Assembly: GCA_964449295.1 (NCBI GenBank)
Contig: CAYUZN010000037.1
Coordinates: 1 to 16,463, forward strand
Direction of reading: 5' to 3'
Source: CANJJB01 sp964449295
Lineage (GTDB): Bacteria > Chlamydiota > Chlamydiia > Chlamydiales > Rhabdochlamydiaceae
DNA: 16,463 nucleotides
The translations under genes and the position numbers were made by a program. Positions 1 through 6,798 of the stretch are shown here, piece after piece; within the stretch, counting starts at the first letter, position 1, and each line of letters begins with the position of its first letter. The notes under the pieces are model-generated. The model was given only the letters and a program-made list of their open reading frames with translations, was not told the DNA's origin and did not search any database.

Positions 1-1
1 A

Positions 2-250
2 AAACCCCATGATCAGGGTTACATAAAGCTATTGTTTAGAGCTATTGAAGAGCAGTTATCTACAAATAATTTTGGCACTTTTTTGGACTTATTCACTAAA
101 TATTTTCAGACTGAAAACCTGAATACAGATTGTTTCGCATATGTGCCATCGAATAGGGATGCATATCCAGAATTATATAAGCTTGCGTTGGAAATTTTGA
201 TGAAACCATCACAATACCTTAGCAATGATGAAACCATCACAATGCCTTAG
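2..250 (+). CDS. C-terminal part of an unidentified protein (partial at left edge)
   Basis: The frame is open from the first bases of the window, so this is most likely the end of a gene that begins to the left; the first in-window start-like codon is a TTG at 32. The 82 visible residues have ordinary protein composition, are probably mostly helical, and contain no membrane segment or motif that I recognise. The last 17 codons lie in a 28-bp tandem duplication (199-254). With one copy, the frame would stop directly after a residue string like MKPSQCLSN; the extra copy shifts the frame and adds DETITMP before the stop. The gene is convergent with glgX and overlaps its last bases (237-250). It could also be a chance open frame or a decayed gene. 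I do not assign a function. Confidence 0.45.
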   Translation, partial: KPHDQGYIKLLFRAIEEQLSTNNFGTFLDLFTKYFQTENLNTDCFAYVPSNRDAYPELYKLALEILMKPSQYLSNDETITMP

Positions 251-254
251 CAAT
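199..254. repeat. 28-bp direct tandem duplication
   Basis: Two head-to-tail copies, 199-226 and 227-254, differ at one base (A at 216, G at 244). Each starts GATGAAACCATC and ends CCTTAGCAAT. The right copy encodes the last residues and the TGA stop of glgX on the minus strand; the left copy lies just beyond that stop and is read as coding by the plus-strand frame at the left edge. Because 28 is not a multiple of three, the duplication changes the end of the plus-strand frame but leaves GlgX intact. Confidence 0.95.
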
Positions 255-2249
255 TAAGGCAGAGTAAGCCTCCATTTTATAGGTGTTTTTTAGAGCAGGG
301 AAGCTGAAGGGCTCTTCGATGAAATCATTGGGAGGAGCTAGTGCTGTATCGACAACGCGGTGCCATCTTTTATGGGATGGGGGATCGGGTAATTGAATGG
401 TAGGTCTTGAGCCTTCAGCATTAAAGGCGATGTAGAGGTGATTTTGTTGAGCAAAGTCTTTGAGAGTATAGGCTACAAATTTGCTGGTGGAAGCCCAGTC
501 AGGTTGAAAAGGGGTATGTCCGTGCCAGTCGACATCATCTTTTTGAAGGAATTCACAGCGTTGTAATAACGGCTCTGTTTTTCTAAAGAAAATCATCTTA
601 GTGTAAAAGCGGTGAAAATCGGGTGCTTTTGCAAGAAGATTCCACTGAAACCAATTGAGTTCATCATCGTGACTCCAAGCATTGTTATTGCCATAGCGTG
701 TATGACCATACTCATCGCCCATACAAATCATAGGGATCCCTAAAGATACCATAAGAGCTGTGTGCAAGTTGCGCATTTGTCTTGCGCGTAGTTGAAGAAT
801 TTTAGTGTTGGTGGTTTCTCCTTCCTGTCCACAATTCCAGCTGGCATTGTCATTTGTGCCATCTCTATTGTTTTCTCCATTATTTTCGTTGTGTTTGTCG
901 TTATAAGAGACGAGATCTTTAAGGGTAAAGCCATCGTGAGCGATCACAAAATTAACGCTGTGGCACGGAGTGCCGTAAAATCCGTAGAGATTTTGTGAAC
1001 CGGAAAGAGCTTCAGAAAAATCACCCGCTTGTCCATCGGAGCCTTTGATAAATTTGCGGATAGTATCTCTGTATTTACCATTCCACTCAAGCCATCTACC
1101 AAAAGAGGGAAAACTGCCAACTTGATAGAGTCCAGCTGCATCCCAAGCTTCTGCAATCAATTTGCAATTAGCAAGAAGAGGGTCTTTGCTAATAGCTTCG
1201 ATGATAGGAGGCTTAGGTAGGGGAGCGCCTGAGGTATCACGTGTTAAGATAGAGGCAAGATCGAAGCGGAATCCATCGACATGCATCTCAGAGGCCCAAT
1301 AACGAAGAGAATCGAGAATAAATTCAGAGACGACAGTGTTGTTGCAGTTGAGTGTATTCCCACAACCAGAAAAATTATAATACTCTCCTTTAGGGCCTAA
1401 AATATAGTAGGTTTGGTCATCAATGCCACGAAATGAAGAGGTTTTTCCTTGCTCACTACCTTCAGCTGTATGATTATAGACAACATCGAGAATGACTTCG
1501 ATTTTGTTTTTATGCAGCTCCTTCACAAGTGTTTTAAATTCTGTCACAGGATCAGACGTTGCGCAAAATCTTTTCATAACGGAGAAGAAATTGAGAGTGG
1601 AATAACCCCAAAAATTATAGAGTGTTTTTCCTGTTTTTGGATCTTTAAGAGGGTTATCACATTCATCGAATTCAAAAATGGGCAGTAGTTCAACAGCGTT
1701 AATGCCAAGTTCCTTGAGATAGGGTATTTTTTCAATCAATCCTAAAAATGAGCCAGGATGTGCGACATGTGAAGAAGGATGTTGTGTAAAGGCTCTGACG
1801 TGCATTTCGTAAATAATCAGATTTTTTAAAGGAAAAAGGGGTTGAACATCATTTTCCCAATCAAAAGAAGGAGAGGGATTCCATCTGCCTAAAATAGGAT
1901 GTGAGTTAAAAAAAGCAGAGTGCCAAGTCGATGAGGAATTGAGCTCTTTGGCATAAGGATCTAAAAGAACTTGCGTTTTAGAAGATTTTTTTTGAAATAC
2001 TTTAAAGCCCCAATCGAAAGTCGTAGGGAGTTTTTCAACTGACATATGCCAAATAAATCCTGTACGGTTTATTTTTGGATTGAAAGGGATTTCAGCGAAA
2101 GGAGTTTGAGAGCCGGGAGTGAAAAGGCAAAGAGTAAGGCCTTCTGCTTTTTGAGAAAAAAGCGCAAAGTTGATGGCGCCATCTATTTTTGAGGCACCAA
2201 GAGGGTTGGGTAAGCCTCGATTTGTCACATATGATTGTGGTGTTTGCAT
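237..2249 (-). CDS. glgX: Glycogen debranching enzyme GlgX (isoamylase-type, GH13)
   Basis: Cytosolic or secreted alpha-1,6-glucosidase that removes short branches from glycogen after phosphorylase action. At 670 residues it has the usual GlgX length. An N-terminal CBM48-like domain (about residues 15-105, including PLGASKIDGAINFALFS) is followed by a GH13 barrel. Region I is DVVYNHTAEG (about 255-264), the nucleophile is D330 in GFRFD, the acid/base is E367 in LIAEAWD, and the transition-state pair is H438-D439 in FVIAHDG; all are present. The chosen ATG is the first in frame and leaves the conserved RGLPNPLGA start intact; no good ribosome binding site precedes it. It is divergent from the slc1-like gene, the arrangement I recall for C. 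trachomatis CT042/CT043. Chlamydial glycogen enzymes have been reported as type III substrates that act in the inclusion lumen; whether this one is exported cannot be read here. Confidence 0.96.
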   Translation of the reverse strand: MQTPQSYVTNRGLPNPLGASKIDGAINFALFSQKAEGLTLCLFTPGSQTPFAEIPFNPKINRTGFIWHMSVEKLPTTFDWGFKVFQKKSSKTQVLLDPYAKELNSSSTWHSAFFNSHPILGRWNPSPSFDWENDVQPLFPLKNLIIYEMHVRAFTQHPSSHVAHPGSFLGLIEKIPYLKELGINAVELLPIFEFDECDNPLKDPKTGKTLYNFWGYSTLNFFSVMKRFCATSDPVTEFKTLVKELHKNKIEVILDVVYNHTAEGSEQGKTSSFRGIDDQTYYILGPKGEYYNFSGCGNTLNCNNTVVSEFILDSLRYWASEMHVDGFRFDLASILTRDTSGAPLPKPPIIEAISKDPLLANCKLIAEAWDAAGLYQVGSFPSFGRWLEWNGKYRDTIRKFIKGSDGQAGDFSEALSGSQNLYGFYGTPCHSVNFVIAHDGFTLKDLVSYNDKHNENNGENNRDGTNDNASWNCGQEGETTNTKILQLRARQMRNLHTALMVSLGIPMICMGDEYGHTRYGNNNAWSHDDELNWFQWNLLAKAPDFHRFYTKMIFFRKTEPLLQRCEFLQKDDVDWHGHTPFQPDWASTSKFVAYTLKDFAQQNHLYIAFNAEGSRPTIQLPDPPSHKRWHRVVDTALAPPNDFIEEPFSFPALKNTYKMEAYSALIAKAL

Positions 2250-2359
2250 GTCCCATGAATAACAATTCTATTTTTGAATTGTCAATTGAAAGATCGTTTT
2301 TGCTTGCAATTTTTATATAAGATTGAGAGAATGCCCTCTTATGCTATAAGGAGGACTTT

Positions 2360-2881
2360 ATGTCGCTGGAGAATGCCAAGGCCAATCTTAAGGAATTTGG
2401 AAAAGAATTAAACCTTGAGAAATTGGAACTTGATGAAAATCACACCTGTATTTTGGGAATTGATAATACTTTTTCACTTCACATCACTTATGAACCCAAT
2501 TCAGACAGACTTTATTTATACTCACCTCTTCTCGACGGTCTTCCAAAAGACACAGCTATTCGCTTAAAACTCTATGAATCTCTCCTTGAAGGATCGATGT
2601 TAGGTGGGCAAATGGCAGGCGGTGGTGTGGGTGTTGCTGTCAATGAAGAATTGATTTTGATGCACTGTGTTTTAGAAATGGGCATTGGTGCTGATGCTTC
2701 CTCTCTTCGTCGTTTTGCTCCGATCTTTGTTGAGGCTGTTGAAAGATGGCGCAAAAAAGTGAAAGACATCATGGAAGGAAGAGAGCCTGAAGAAGATCCT
2801 AAGACACCAGGTCCTGGAAGAATTTCAGCTCAGCCTTCGTCTGGAGGACATAAACCAGGTCAACCTTTTCTCAAGATCTAA
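2360..2881 (+). CDS. slc1: Type III secretion chaperone, Slc1 (CT043) family
   Basis: Small cytosolic class I (CesT/SycE-like) chaperone. In Chlamydia, Slc1 binds the N-termini of early effectors such as Tarp and TepP and delivers them to the type III apparatus. The 173-residue length fits. The central stretch is nearly signature-grade for the chlamydial family as I remember it: CILGIDNTFSLHITYE (30-45), SDRLYLYSPLLDGLP (48-62), LYESLLEGSMLGGQMAGGGV (71-90), LILMHCVLEM (98-107). A glycine/proline-rich, probably disordered tail follows (about 139-173). The ATG start is supported by a strong AAGGAGG site at 2348-2354, five bases upstream. It is divergent from glgX across 110 bp and convergent with dnaA, with 31 bp between stops. 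Its presence shows that the host encodes a type III system, so nearby unknown proteins are plausible clients, though no client is identified here. Confidence 0.93.
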   Translation: MSLENAKANLKEFGKELNLEKLELDENHTCILGIDNTFSLHITYEPNSDRLYLYSPLLDGLPKDTAIRLKLYESLLEGSMLGGQMAGGGVGVAVNEELILMHCVLEMGIGADASSLRRFAPIFVEAVERWRKKVKDIMEGREPEEDPKTPGPGRISAQPSSGGHKPGQPFLKI

Positions 2882-2912
2882 GTATTTATCTTGAAGTCAG
2901 GAGCCCCCGTCC

Positions 2913-4232
2913 TTAAGGCCTGGGTTTCATCTTATGAGAGATCTCTCTTAATAGTTGAGAGATCTCTTTATTCTGCTGATTTATTTTTTCCTGAATGAGT
3001 TTAACACTTGTCATGATCGTTGAATGATCGCGTGAAAAGATAGCGCCAATTTTCTTAAAAGGCATTTTGAGATGTAACCTGCATAAATAGATCGCTAGTT
3101 GTCTTGGAAGAACGCACTCTTGTTTTTGAGATTTCCCTAAAATATCTTGCGATGTTGTGCCACACACATCACAGACAGAGGATATAATTCTTTCAGGTGT
3201 CAGCTTAACTCGTTTTTCTTCTAGCAGAAGTTTTTCAAGAATAACAGCAGCTTTTACTGGTGTGAGTGTTTGTGGCTCTTCATGACTTAGATGAGAGGAT
3301 AAGATAAGAGCATCAACAGCTTGTATGAGTGATGACGAAGAGTGTCCAAAATTTGTCAGTAAATAAGTGATAGTGTCATCTTGAAGAGGAAAAGAGAGAT
3401 GTGCAAGGCGCTTTAACAGAAGCTCTTTATACTCGGAAGGCTTGAGTTGAGCAAGAGAGAGAACAATGCCCCACTCAAACCTGCTTGTGAGCCTTGGTTC
3501 GATATTTGGGGAAGTTCTTGGAAGTTGTCTGGCTGCAAAAATCATCTGCTTGCCAGCTGTATGTAGAGCATTGAACATATGAAAAAATTCTTCTTGCGTA
3601 GCATTTCTTCCTCCTATCGTGTCGATATCGTCTACTAGTAAATAGTCGTGATTGCGATAAAGGGAGCGAAAAGTGTGCGTGGCTCCATTGCGAATGGCTG
3701 CAATTAAATGATCGGTAAATGTCTCTGCCCTAACATAAAAACAAGAAAAACCTTTCGCTATTAGATAGTGGGCTGCTGCCATGAGGAGATGTGTTTTTCC
3801 AGAGCCTGAAGGACCTGTTAAAAAAACAGGGTTAAAGGCCTCCTTTTTATCTAGAATATTTTGAAATAATTTTAGGACTAGCTGATTAGACTCACCTGGA
3901 ACAAAGAGCTCAAACGTAGCATGAGGATCTAAGCTATCTGACACAAGATTGAGAAGAGGCACCCAAGCTTTTTTCTGTTTTTTAGGAGCAGATAAAGCCT
4001 CTGTGAGGGCTAGATGGATTTTAATCTGCGCATTGTTGTTATTGACAAAGTGCTTGCAAGCTTTAGAGCGGATGTGCTCTTCAAACCAATGAATAGCAAA
4101 GGGATTTTCTGTTTCTAAATAGAGATTTCTAGCATCAAAGTGAGCCACCTTTAATGGTTTTAACCATTTTGAAATGGCTTCACTTCCAAGTTCACTCTCT
4201 TGAGCTTGAACAAACTCTTCCCATAGGTTCAT
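2913..4232 (-). CDS. dnaA: Chromosomal replication initiator DnaA (chlamydial DnaA1 type)
   Basis: AAA+ ATPase that melts the replication origin. With the start at 4232 the protein has 439 residues: domain I (about 1-80, starting MNLWEEFVQAQE), a short linker, and the AAA+ core with Walker A GPSGSGKTH (140-148), Walker B LLVDDID (198-204) and a box VII/arginine-finger segment PRLTSRFEWG (246-255). The DNA-binding domain IV has PRQLAIYLCRLHLKM (376-390) and RDHST (401-405), the DnaA signature. The frame stays open for 54 more codons upstream, but that stretch lies inside yidC. The chosen ATG overlaps the yidC stop as ATGA and matches the start of C. trachomatis CT250 (MRAWEEF) as I recall it. 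Chlamydiae usually carry two dnaA genes; this is the one next to yidC. No cluster of DnaA boxes was recognised nearby, so an origin is not claimed. Confidence 0.95.
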   Translation of the reverse strand: MNLWEEFVQAQESELGSEAISKWLKPLKVAHFDARNLYLETENPFAIHWFEEHIRSKACKHFVNNNNAQIKIHLALTEALSAPKKQKKAWVPLLNLVSDSLDPHATFELFVPGESNQLVLKLFQNILDKKEAFNPVFLTGPSGSGKTHLLMAAAHYLIAKGFSCFYVRAETFTDHLIAAIRNGATHTFRSLYRNHDYLLVDDIDTIGGRNATQEEFFHMFNALHTAGKQMIFAARQLPRTSPNIEPRLTSRFEWGIVLSLAQLKPSEYKELLLKRLAHLSFPLQDDTITYLLTNFGHSSSSLIQAVDALILSSHLSHEEPQTLTPVKAAVILEKLLLEEKRVKLTPERIISSVCDVCGTTSQDILGKSQKQECVLPRQLAIYLCRLHLKMPFKKIGAIFSRDHSTIMTSVKLIQEKINQQNKEISQLLREISHKMKPRP

Positions 4233-6037
4233 GCGGGTTTTTTCTTTGTCATCCACCATTGTTGGAGCATTCCAAAAAGCATAGAAAAGAGCCAGTAAAT
4301 ATTTAAGCCTGATGGAAAATGGTAAAATAAAACGGCAAAGACAAGAGTCATCATATTGCCCATGACACGTTGTTGCCTTTGCTGGTCTGACCAATCTTTC
4401 GGGTTTTTAGGAAGACTGGCTGTCATCTGCTGTTGGAAATACATGATGACACCTAGAAGAATCGGTAGCAAATGGAAAGAAGTTCCAAAAAACCAAATAG
4501 GATAACCCCAACTGAAAACAATATCTGGGGCTGTTAAGTTGTCGATCCATCCTGGAATGAAGCTAACGCCTCTTAACTCAAACGTCGATTTTAAAAGATC
4601 AAACATCCCAATCAAGAAAGGCATTTGAATTAAAAGAGGGAAGCAGCCGCCTAGGGGGTTAACGCCATGTTGTTTGTAGAGACTCATCGTCTCCATTTGA
4701 GCGCGTTTGGGGTCTTTCTTATACTTTTCTTGAATTTGTGCGACTTTAGGTGCCATTTTTTGCATCTTACTTGTCGATTTAATCGACCAGGCATTCAGCG
4801 GATACATCATAAGGCGGAGCGCTGCTGTTAGTAAAATAATAGAAAATCCCCATGACCTTGTGACAAAGTGGAAAATTTCCATGAGGAAAAAGAGAAATTT
4901 AGCAAAAGGCTCTGAAATAAAAGAGAACCAGCCGTGAAAGCTGATGCAAGCGACATAGTTAGGGTTGTAACGGGCTGCAGGGTCTGAATAAGTCTTATCG
5001 ACTTGTTTGAGAATATCACTGGCAAAAGGTCCGGCATAGATCCTGAACTTCATTGTTTGAGGTGCTTGAGAAAGAGGCAATTTCATTAAATAACCAGGAT
5101 ACTTATCGAGAGGGTAGAGATTATACCTAGTGTCAATGACACCAAGACGCGTGGGAGCCTCTTGTCCTGGAATTTGAGAGACGGAAATGCCAGCGCCAGC
5201 CTCTGTCAAAGGATCAAGAATAACGCCTAAAAATCCATTTGAGTTACAGATCCAGTCAGGGTGAATACCTTCAACTGATGTGCTAGTCTTAGGAAGAGAG
5301 ATTTGTTCGACAGAAGCTTTTTTATTTCTTGTCTCTCGGTACTTTAAAGAAGGATTAGAGCTGTTAGAGATGATTTCAACCTCTGGAATACCTGTTGTCA
5401 GCCACAGGCCACTTGTATCTCCATCGAGTGTTAGTGTCATTTCAACGCAATAAGGAGCTTTTTGCATATCTTGAGGGAAAGAAAATGTCTTAGTCACCCT
5501 ACATTTGCCAACAGTCCCTTCAAACTCAATCAAATCTTTCTCAAGCCGTTTGAGGCTAAAGGTCTTTGAAGAGGCATCGGTATCATTAGATGTGATGGCA
5601 AGGCCATATAAATCGGGTGAAATGCCCCGACGCAATAGAGGATAATAGCCACCTAGTTGGGGAGTTCCCGTCTGATTGCCTGCCATTTGATAAGCTGAAA
5701 GAGGAAAGAGATCATCTTGAGGGTAGTATTTTTTTAAGATCCGGTCAGTGCGAATAGGCTTGATAGGACTTTTTCTCTCTTTGTTTTCTAAAATAAGATT
5801 GACTTCAGAAAGAGATCCACCCAAATTTGAAAAGACAAGTTGCGCATACTCATTTTCAATCACATAGAGGGTTTCATTTTTCTTAGCAGTAACTTTGGGA
5901 GTTTGAGGGGTAGCAACTGCTTGAGACTGAGACAAGGGGGTAGCGGGAGGCTGTTCTACCGGTGGAAAGAGAAAATTATTGATGAGAAACAAACATGCCG
6001 TTAGAACCAGCACAAAAATAATAGCCTTTTTATCCAT
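4229..6037 (-). CDS. yidC: Membrane protein insertase YidC
   Basis: Inner-membrane insertase that acts alone or with SecYEG. The 602 residues show the Gram-negative layout: an N-terminal signal anchor (about 5-25), a proline/threonine-rich linker, a large periplasmic beta domain (about 55-340), and the conserved five-helix core (about 375-595). The core includes the hydrophilic-groove arginine R408 in LTAALRLMMYPL, a cytoplasmic hairpin KMQKMAPKVAQIQEKYKKDP (424-443), GGCFPLLIQMPF (463-474) and FPSGLNIYW (574-582). It is shorter than the C. trachomatis homologue, which I remember as nearly 790 residues, mainly in the periplasmic part. The start is an ATG with AAGGG about eight bases upstream. 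The stop overlaps the dnaA start, so the two genes are probably translated in a coupled way. Confidence 0.97.
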   Translation of the reverse strand: MDKKAIIFVLVLTACLFLINNFLFPPVEQPPATPLSQSQAVATPQTPKVTAKKNETLYVIENEYAQLVFSNLGGSLSEVNLILENKERKSPIKPIRTDRILKKYYPQDDLFPLSAYQMAGNQTGTPQLGGYYPLLRRGISPDLYGLAITSNDTDASSKTFSLKRLEKDLIEFEGTVGKCRVTKTFSFPQDMQKAPYCVEMTLTLDGDTSGLWLTTGIPEVEIISNSSNPSLKYRETRNKKASVEQISLPKTSTSVEGIHPDWICNSNGFLGVILDPLTEAGAGISVSQIPGQEAPTRLGVIDTRYNLYPLDKYPGYLMKLPLSQAPQTMKFRIYAGPFASDILKQVDKTYSDPAARYNPNYVACISFHGWFSFISEPFAKFLFFLMEIFHFVTRSWGFSIILLTAALRLMMYPLNAWSIKSTSKMQKMAPKVAQIQEKYKKDPKRAQMETMSLYKQHGVNPLGGCFPLLIQMPFLIGMFDLLKSTFELRGVSFIPGWIDNLTAPDIVFSWGYPIWFFGTSFHLLPILLGVIMYFQQQMTASLPKNPKDWSDQQRQQRVMGNMMTLVFAVLFYHFPSGLNIYWLFSMLFGMLQQWWMTKKKPA

Positions 6038-6068
6038 GAAGCAAACCCTTATATAAAAATATCAAGAG

Positions 6069-6074
6069 ATTATA
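6069..6074 (-). promoter_or_regulatory. Candidate -10 element for yidC-dnaA
   Basis: A perfect TATAAT lies on the minus strand 32 bases upstream of the yidC ATG. No good -35 is found at 15-18 bases (the best are TCTTTT and TTTTAT), so this is only a candidate. An imperfect inverted repeat (ACTACC/GGTGGT, 6075-6088) lies directly upstream. Confidence 0.3.
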
Positions 6075-6163
6075 CTACCAAGGTGGTTGATAAAAGAGAA
6101 TAAGATCATTTTTTAAAATGCAATATGTTGATTGTTAATAACTTGCACAATATTACATATATC

Positions 6164-6192
6164 TTTACAAATACTTAATAATATACTATAAT
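6164..6192 (+). promoter_or_regulatory. Sigma70/sigma66-type promoter of the small repeat protein gene
   Basis: TTTACA (6164-6169), a 17-bp spacer and a perfect TATAAT (6187-6192). Transcription would begin near 6199 and give a leader of about 40 nt that includes the AAGGAG site before the ATG at 6238. The flanking DNA is very AT-rich, which raises the chance of random matches, but spacing and sequence are near ideal. Confidence 0.65.
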
Positions 6193-6237
6193 TAAATTAA
6201 TAATAGTTAATTTTTATTATAAAATAAGGAGATAAAA

Positions 6238-6699
6238 ATGAATAACGTAACTAACTCTTTTATTACAGCAATGAAAGAAGCAAAACAAGCCAATCCGGGT
6301 TATTATCCTACTATTACTAAAGAAAAAACGAGTCTTATTGGAAAAATTCGTGCATTTGTCCAAAGCATTTTTCAAGCTTTCACTTCTGCTAAGAATTCTC
6401 AAATGAAAGCTGCTCAGTATCAGCGTCTTCCTATAATGTCATTTGATACAGTCGCTCAAAAAATGACAGAGCAAGAAAAAATAGAGACGGCAGCTGCTTT
6501 TGGGGCTATAGCTAAACTAGTGAAAGTTACAAATTCATTTGATGCTGTTTTTGTAAAGACGCCTGCTAAAACTAAAGGTCAAAAAACAATGTCATTTAAT
6601 ACAGTGACTCAAACTATGACAGAGAAAGAGAAGAGAGAGACAGCAGCCGCTTTCGGAGCAGTCCCAAAGAAGGAAGCGCCTACATACAAAGGTTTCTAA
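6238..6699 (+). CDS. Unknown 153-residue protein with an internal 27-residue duplication
   Basis: I do not recognise this protein. The ATG is preceded by AAGGAG seven bases upstream and by a near-consensus promoter, so it is very likely a real, well-expressed gene. The N-terminus (MNNVTNSFITAMKEAKQ) is polar and rich in Ser/Thr/Asn with no Sec signal. A basic, possibly amphipathic stretch follows (about 31-50, SLIGKIRAFVQSIFQAF). Two copies of a 27-residue unit, 67-93 and 118-144, share 20 identities around MSFxTVxQxMTExEKxETAAAFGA. The string VTNSF also occurs twice (4-8 and 97-101), hinting at an older, larger duplication. The protein ends in a lysine-rich tail. An unstructured, repeat-bearing, type III-secreted protein is one possibility; the sequence only shows that it is soluble and repetitive. 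The gene lies alone between yidC (divergent) and fic (same strand, own promoter). Confidence 0.8.
   Translation: MNNVTNSFITAMKEAKQANPGYYPTITKEKTSLIGKIRAFVQSIFQAFTSAKNSQMKAAQYQRLPIMSFDTVAQKMTEQEKIETAAAFGAIAKLVKVTNSFDAVFVKTPAKTKGQKTMSFNTVTQTMTEKEKRETAAAFGAVPKKEAPTYKGF
6436..6669 (+). repeat. Two coding repeats of 81 bp in the small unknown gene
   Basis: Copies at 6436-6516 and 6589-6669 encode 27-residue units with 20 identical residues. Differences include many synonymous or near-synonymous changes, so the duplication is not very recent. The spacing between unit starts is 51 codons. Confidence 0.85.
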
Positions 6700-6702
6700 G
6701 AA

Positions 6703-6723
6703 TATAAGTCCTTCGGTCTTATA
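6703..6723 (+). terminator. Hairpin just after the small repeat protein gene
   Basis: TATAAGTCC pairs with GGTCTTATA around a TTC loop: nine positions with one T-T mismatch and a CTTCGG core typical of stable loops. It starts four bases after the stop codon. No T-run follows, so it would not be a classical intrinsic terminator; it may instead stabilise the mRNA end. Confidence 0.4.
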
Positions 6724-6740
6724 ACCTACCCAAAAGACCC

Positions 6741-6768
6741 TTGTCTATAAATCATGTTTATGTATAAT
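6741..6768 (+). promoter_or_regulatory. Promoter of the fic gene
   Basis: TTGTCT (6741-6746), a 16-bp spacer and a perfect TATAAT (6763-6768). It sits 31-58 bases upstream of the fic ATG at 6799, with AAGGGG (6783-6788) as a ribosome binding site between. The position after a hairpin suggests that fic is its own transcription unit. Confidence 0.55.
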
Positions 6769-6798
6769 ATTGAGTTATAGAAAAGGGGTCTATCGCTC

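Noticed and set aside
1449..1688. Plus-strand open frame of 79 codons inside glgX
   Set aside because: It is antisense to conserved GH13 coding sequence, lacks a ribosome binding site, and its residues look like a reverse-strand shadow. The same applies to the other frames inside glgX, yidC, fic and menC.
2256..2285. Promoter for glgX with a perfect TTGACA (minus strand, 2285 to 2280)
   Set aside because: No acceptable -10 lies at 16-18 bp; the best is TATTCA, which would put the transcript start on the ATG.
2881..2920. Intrinsic terminator between slc1 and dnaA
   Set aside because: CCTTAAGG and flanking bases give no long stem and no T-run follows on either strand.
2936..2967. Two palindromes GAGAGATCTCT near the dnaA 3' end as a terminator or protein-binding site
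   Set aside because: They encode the repeated residues EIS in the last helix of DnaA and have no T-run or other supporting context; codon repetition explains them.
4233..4394. Upstream extension of dnaA (54 extra codons, MVRPAKATTCHG...)
   Set aside because: This stretch lies in another frame of yidC, has Cys/Phe-rich shadow-like composition and no counterpart in DnaA proteins; the ATGA start at 4232 fits the family N-terminus.
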